Origin: CG03 sp034660675
Lineage (GTDB): Bacteria > CG03
Direction: 5' to 3'
Assembly (NCBI GenBank): GCA_034660675.1
Contig: JAYEJT010000132.1
Location: 1-9,321 of the forward strand
DNA length: 9,321 nt
Below, piece after piece: positions 5,932 to 9,321 of this stretch; the first letter of the stretch is position 1; every line of letters starts with the position of its first letter. The position numbers were made by a program, and so were the translations under genes. Under the pieces are notes generated by a model, which had not been told where the DNA came from, ran no database searches, and saw only the letters and a list, made by a program, of their open reading frames with translations.

Positions 5932-6026
5932 GGAGTTGCGTAATTTTAAATTTTTTCACCGTTAAGAATTTTTCCGTCTAGCGAAAAAACACTTTTCCGG
6001 AATATGATAGTACTACTGGCCAGCAA

Positions 6027-7025
6027 CTATTTTTTGAATTGAAGATTCATTTCGCGCCCGTCACCGAGTTTTAATTTGAGTTTTTTCTCTTTTGCTTCAG
6101 AAAAATTCACGGCGGTTATCAGCGTTTTTATATCATCATTGTCTATGGTCAACACCCCCGGCCCGGGATGTTTTTTCACACAGTAAAATACGAGAGATCC
6201 GGCTTTCATTTTAAACCGGGCCGAAGCGCGCCATTTTTTTCCATCAGAGGACACCTCAAAATCTTCGGCAGAGGTTCTCACCTTAATCTTACCGTCATAT
6301 TGCGTGGCGGATTTTAACCTCACCTCTACGGGCAGGCCGGCTATAAAGCCTTTTTCGCTTTCAAGCTCCAAATCTATCTTTAACTCTTCACGTTTTTGCT
6401 CCGTCCACGATGATTCCTCTTCCAGCGCCTTTGTTTTCAGTTTTTCAGGAGAATCGGGAGACTTTCCCGAACCGATAGTTGTTTTTTCGCCCTCTTTGCA
6501 GCGAATCTTACCGTAGCTGTTAAACACGTCAACCAGCCCTTCAAAAACATAGACCTCCGTAATATTACCGGTCGCGCGAACACCGAATTTTGTACCCCTC
6601 ACAGCCGTAACGGCCTGAGGCGTGCGCACCCTGTAATCAGCGCCTTTACGCACCTTTGAAAGTATTTCACCGAGAATCATATCCATCTCTTCTCTTTTTC
6701 CGCCTTTGCGTTCACTGACCTTAATTGTGAATTCCGTATTCTCGTTCACTTCTATTTCTATCCCGCTTATAAAATTTATAACAGCTCTAGATTTCCGGCT
6801 TGTTTTTATCCGGTCGCCTTCAAAAAGAAAATCACCTGTCCTCACTTTTTTCCATTTTCCTCCAGCCGGCGCCATCACGACAACTTTTCCATCCGCTTTG
6901 CTTATCACCGCCAGGGGCGATGCCTCCGCAGCGGTTACCGGTGCCTGCTGAAATATGAATAATATTGATGCTGCCAGACCAAAACATTTTAACAACTTAA
7001 AATTACCGCACTCAATTATTTTCAT
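6027..7025 (-). CDS. Periplasmic FecR-domain protein
   Basis: A 332-residue protein with a signal peptide (hydrophobic 14-28, likely cleavage after VTAA near 33). Residues about 38-190 form a FecR domain: GDFLFEGDRIKTS (64-76) and the hallmark RTPQAVTAVRGTKFGV (134-149), then VYVFEGLVDVF (158-168). Classical FecR proteins are inner-membrane anti-sigma regulators that span the membrane and sit beside a sigma factor. This one has no cytoplasmic N-terminal domain, no second membrane segment and no sigma-factor neighbour, so it belongs to the stand-alone exported FecR type of unknown role, perhaps binding surface polymers or sensing the periplasm. Residues about 190-230 are charged and probably a linker; 230-332 look like a beta domain I cannot name. 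The ATG overlaps the stop of the preceding gene as ATGA, and GGAG lies eight bases upstream, so the two are translationally coupled. Confidence 0.88.
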   Translation of the reverse strand: MKIIECGNFKLLKCFGLAASILFIFQQAPVTAAEASPLAVISKADGKVVVMAPAGGKWKKVRTGDFLFEGDRIKTSRKSRAVINFISGIEIEVNENTEFTIKVSERKGGKREEMDMILGEILSKVRKGADYRVRTPQAVTAVRGTKFGVRATGNITEVYVFEGLVDVFNSYGKIRCKEGEKTTIGSGKSPDSPEKLKTKALEEESSWTEQKREELKIDLELESEKGFIAGLPVEVRLKSATQYDGKIKVRTSAEDFEVSSDGKKWRASARFKMKAGSLVFYCVKKHPGPGVLTIDNDDIKTLITAVNFSEAKEKKLKLKLGDGREMNLQFKK

Positions 7026-8869
7026 CTGATTATCTCCACTTCAGCGCTTTTTATTTTCAGTTCACCCTCTTTGATCGCGCCCACCGTTTCTTTGACAGAA
7101 CCGCTGTTTACGCTTATGTCTGAAACCTTGTATCCTTCCAGGGTGCCAAGAACGTCTTTGTCTTTTATCTTCTCCCTGATTATTTGCCACGCTTCAACCG
7201 GCGTGTAATCGGATTCTTTAGAAGAAACCGGAACGGCCGCTGCTTTAAGAGCGCAGTCTCTTATAACAATCACGCCCTTTTCCACTTCAATCTCTTTTAT
7301 TTCGGTCTCGAAACCCTCTTTTTCAAATATGATGTTGTAGACCCCGCCCCTGATATTCATCAGCTTATAAAAACCCTTTGCGGAAGTCTTAACATTACCC
7401 TCCTCGCGGTATTCCCCGCCGGAAGTTTTTCTCATCAGCTTCACAAGAACTTTAGCCAAATCCCCCTTATCCGCGTCTGTCACCCGGCCCTTAACAACCG
7501 AGTTCGCCTGTTCTTCCCTTTCAGGGAGTTCGCCGGAGACAGCGGTCACAGATATTTTATTCCCGGGATATGCTTTTTCTTCCGTCACATTAACGCTGAC
7601 AGCATCGCCCTTGATCCCTTCGCTCAAAACCGATATTTTGTATTGGCCTTTTATCAAATTTGCAAATTTGTACTGACCGCCGGCGCCCGTGATAATTTCT
7701 CTTGACGCAGGGCCTTCCAGTTTCAGCCTTATTCCGGGAATTCCGTTTTCCGTACCCGCCTCAAGAACGCGCCCGAGAATTTTGGGAACATTCCTCCACT
7801 CTTCCGGCAGATTGACGCTGAAACTTTTTGTCAGCACATTATCTTTGGCGTTTTCGTCAGCTCCCGGAATCATAATGGTGACTATTATATTTTCCTCCCG
7901 CACGGAAGCTATTTCAAAATCAACAACAGTTTTTTCAGCCGGCATTAAAGAATTTATCTGGGTAAAACCGGAGAGAATCCCGCCCACAAAAAGATTCAGT
8001 TTTACAGCCGTCTCACTCTGATTACCCATATTGCTTATCCCGGCTTTTATTATAACTTTCTCCGGAGGCGTACTCATGGGATCATACTCCAGTGAGCTAA
8101 CGACAAGATTCCTGTACGAAACCGATAACGCCTCTTTTTTCAGCGTAAAAGAGTAAATATCAGAAGAGGCCACTTTGCTGCCGTCGGAAGACACCCCTTC
8201 CGCTTTCCAGTAATACTCAGTGCCGCCGGAAAGACGCTGTCTGTCCTCATCCGGATTGAGCGGATACTGCGCATATGAGGCCGGCGTTTCAAGCGTCCAA
8301 AGCGGATTATAAAACGACCTTTCATCCGCCACACTCACCCTGTATTTACTGGCACCGCTGGCCACCCAGCGGAAAGTGACCGGCTTATCCATCAAATCCG
8401 TCACACGGTCCGGCGGATATGTGAGTGTGATAACAGGGGAAAACACCGTAAAACTTTTTGACTCATCCGTGGCCCGAACAACTCCGCCCACCACAAGTTC
8501 CGCCTTAAATCTGTAAAGGCCCGGACCGCTGTAAAATGACATGGGGATATTCCTCAGCGCCGCGGCGCCGGAACCGGCATTTCCTTCGGTGGAATTACTG
8601 TCGTGATAAAACACCTGGGCTCCCGCGGGATTTTTAATATAAAACCTATAGTATATTCTGTCGGGGGAAAACGCCGCAGTGCAATAACTCTCTATTCTGA
8701 GATTTATTCTCTCGCTTGACGAGAAAAAGGTTCTTGAAGCGCCGGCGCTGTCCGTCACCGCCGTTTTGGTTATTAAAACTGTTCCCGCAAAAGCATGGTT
8801 CGTCAGAAAAAGAGACTGGACGGTTAAGCCCACAATCAGCGCACGCAAAATTTTATTTTTGGGAATCAT
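7022..8869 (-). CDS. Exported multi-domain beta protein (Ig/FN3-like, CARDB-like, two CarboxypepD_reg-like domains)
   Basis: A 615-residue secreted protein with a signal peptide (cleavage near residue 28, NHAFA). Domains by pattern: an Ig-like region 29-143; an FN3-like domain 145-243 with the WTLETP and GTEYYWKAEG signatures of repeats that measure structured proteins; a CARDB-like adhesion domain about 250-352 (VIIKAGISNMGN, then the LMPAEKTVVDFEI strand pair); and two carboxypeptidase-regulatory-like folds, 362-443 (ILGRVLEAGTENGIPGI...GQYKF) and 457-540 (VVKGRVTDADKG...KGFYKL). The final 65 residues (550-615) match nothing I know. There is no catalytic domain, LPXTG motif or C-terminal sorting signal, so it is probably periplasmic or attached to the cell surface through partners. 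Its start overlaps the ankyrin gene end by 17 bases (AGAGGA is the ribosome site) and its stop overlaps the FecR start by four bases. Exact function is unknown. Confidence 0.85.
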   Translation of the reverse strand: MIPKNKILRALIVGLTVQSLFLTNHAFAGTVLITKTAVTDSAGASRTFFSSSERINLRIESYCTAAFSPDRIYYRFYIKNPAGAQVFYHDSNSTEGNAGSGAAALRNIPMSFYSGPGLYRFKAELVVGGVVRATDESKSFTVFSPVITLTYPPDRVTDLMDKPVTFRWVASGASKYRVSVADERSFYNPLWTLETPASYAQYPLNPDEDRQRLSGGTEYYWKAEGVSSDGSKVASSDIYSFTLKKEALSVSYRNLVVSSLEYDPMSTPPEKVIIKAGISNMGNQSETAVKLNLFVGGILSGFTQINSLMPAEKTVVDFEIASVREENIIVTIMIPGADENAKDNVLTKSFSVNLPEEWRNVPKILGRVLEAGTENGIPGIRLKLEGPASREIITGAGGQYKFANLIKGQYKISVLSEGIKGDAVSVNVTEEKAYPGNKISVTAVSGELPEREEQANSVVKGRVTDADKGDLAKVLVKLMRKTSGGEYREEGNVKTSAKGFYKLMNIRGGVYNIIFEKEGFETEIKEIEVEKGVIVIRDCALKAAAVPVSSKESDYTPVEAWQIIREKIKDKDVLGTLEGYKVSDISVNSGSVKETVGAIKEGELKIKSAEVEIIR

Positions 8870-9321
8870 TTTTATCTACATCCTCTTGGGTACTGTTTTT
8901 TTCAGCTTGATTTTTCAGCGCGTCTTTCAGCATATCGCACACTGCGGCGCATTTTTTGTCTTCGGCAAACATGAGCGCCGTGTAACCGAGTTTATCGCTA
9001 ACAGTTGCATCCGCGCCTCTTTCTATCAACAGTTTTACTGATGACGAGGAGCATTCAACAGAAGCCCACATGAGAGCCGTCCAGCCGTTTTTGTCTCTTG
9101 TGTTTATTTCGGCTCCGTTTTCTATAAGCAAAACAGCGGACTCGACAGCATTAAAGCGGGCGGCTTTCATAAGAGGCGTTCTTCCGAACCAGTCCCGGGA
9201 ATTAACATCCGCGTTTTTCTTTATTGCCCTCCCCAACCTCTTAACATCATTTTTTTTCAGCACAGACGAACTTATTCCCGCGGCTGAAATTTCCGCCGCG
9301 AAAAAGAAAAACTGCGCAATA
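8853..9321 (-). CDS. Exported ankyrin-repeat protein, 5' end cut by the window edge
   Basis: Three ankyrin repeats are clear: a first partial one ending NADVNSR, then DWFGRTPLMKAARFN...NGAEINTR, DKNGWTALMWAS...RGADATVS and DKLGYTALMFAED. A charged tail (NSTQEDVDKNDSQK) closes the protein. A GTG at 9261-9263 gives a 136-residue reading, but the frame stays open to the right edge and those upstream codons translate to IAQFFFFAAEISAAGISSS, which looks like the hydrophobic core and cleavage region of a signal peptide. I therefore read the gene as running in from beyond the window, with the start missing and the product exported to the periplasm. Ankyrin repeats bind other proteins; the partner may be one of the two exported proteins encoded just downstream. 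Its stop overlaps the start of the next gene by 17 bases, consistent with one operon. What lies upstream cannot be seen. Confidence 0.85.
   Translation of the reverse strand, partial: IAQFFFFAAEISAAGISSSVLKKNDVKRLGRAIKKNADVNSRDWFGRTPLMKAARFNAVESAVLLIENGAEINTRDKNGWTALMWASVECSSSSVKLLIERGADATVSDKLGYTALMFAEDKKCAAVCDMLKDALKNQAEKNSTQEDVDKNDSQK

Larger units (their letters stand above)
5785..6026. other. Intergenic region between the two minus-strand operons
   Basis: This 242-base gap separates the FecR gene end from the DUF1015 start. It holds the promoter at 5791-5819, paired hairpins at 5905-5931, and AT-rich DNA with short palindromes near the FecR stop (TAGTACTA at about 6008-6015 and CTGGCCAG at 6016-6023). 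A 63-codon reading frame on the - strand (5959-5768) crosses the promoter and the DUF1015 start and looks spurious. I see no clear intrinsic terminator for the FecR operon. Confidence 0.6.

Noticed and set aside
5768..5959. A 63-codon reading frame on the - strand in the intergenic region
   Set aside because: It runs through the likely promoter and the DUF1015 start, crosses the hairpin pair, and its product shows no family resemblance or steady codon pattern.
6027..7025. FecR as part of an iron-uptake anti-sigma system
   Set aside because: No ECF sigma factor or TonB receptor is nearby, and the protein has an export signal where classical FecR has a cytoplasmic domain and membrane span.
7184..7705. 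A 173-codon reading frame on the + strand
   Set aside because: It is antisense to the beta-domain protein gene, has no ribosome site, and its product resembles no protein.
1..9321. CRISPR array, phage genes or intact mobile element
   Set aside because: No regularly spaced direct repeats, integrase, transposase or phage structural genes are visible on either strand.

Overview
The window looks like the chromosome of a diderm (Gram-negative-type) bacterium of moderate GC content. Signal peptides, a probable outer-membrane lipoprotein and a LolB-type gene neighbourhood point to two membranes, yet there is a spoVG gene, best known from Firmicutes. That mix, with a DUF1015 protein and an ACT-type SerA, fits deep-branching candidate-phylum bacteria (Elusimicrobiota/Omnitrophota-like). 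This placement is inference from gene content and cannot be settled from one window. Nothing suggests a phage, plasmid or intact transposon.

Layout. (1) 1-188: a leader with no convincing gene, then serA (189-1364), the only gene on the + strand: a 391-residue phosphoglycerate dehydrogenase with a C-terminal ACT domain. (2) Everything from 1467 to the right edge is on the - strand. Read in transcription order, a tight operon runs DUF1015 (5784-4903), TPR protein (4913-3411), LolB-like lipoprotein (about 3424-2933), ispE (2946-2113), spoVG (2028-1591) and tRNA-Gln(UUG) (1540-1467). The first four genes overlap by 11-14 bases. (3) A 242-base gap (5785-6026) holds a good promoter for the DUF1015 gene and an unexplained pair of hairpins. 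(4) Upstream of it is a second - strand operon: an exported ankyrin protein cut by the right edge (9321-8853), a 615-residue exported multi-domain beta protein (8869-7022) and a periplasmic FecR-domain protein (7025-6027). These genes also overlap end to start.

How they work together. serA makes the first committed step of serine synthesis. The DUF1015 protein belongs to a family often found next to serA and carries a DGHHR motif like that of ParB-fold proteins, a fold that includes free-serine kinases; a serine-related role is a reasonable but unproved guess. The TPR, LolB-like and IspE genes form a known neighbourhood: envelope biogenesis plus the fourth step of the MEP isoprenoid pathway. 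Here it is joined to spoVG in the Firmicutes manner and to tRNA-Gln in the Pseudomonas manner. The ankyrin/beta-domain/FecR operon encodes three exported proteins with protein-protein or surface-adhesion type folds and no enzyme. It is the least explained part of the window and the best candidate for an undescribed envelope system.

The clearest oddities are a DUF1015 protein that has apparently lost about 120 internal residues while keeping both ends, a leaderless-looking start for that gene, Asp in place of the usual catalytic Glu in SerA, and a 60-residue acidic tail on SpoVG.
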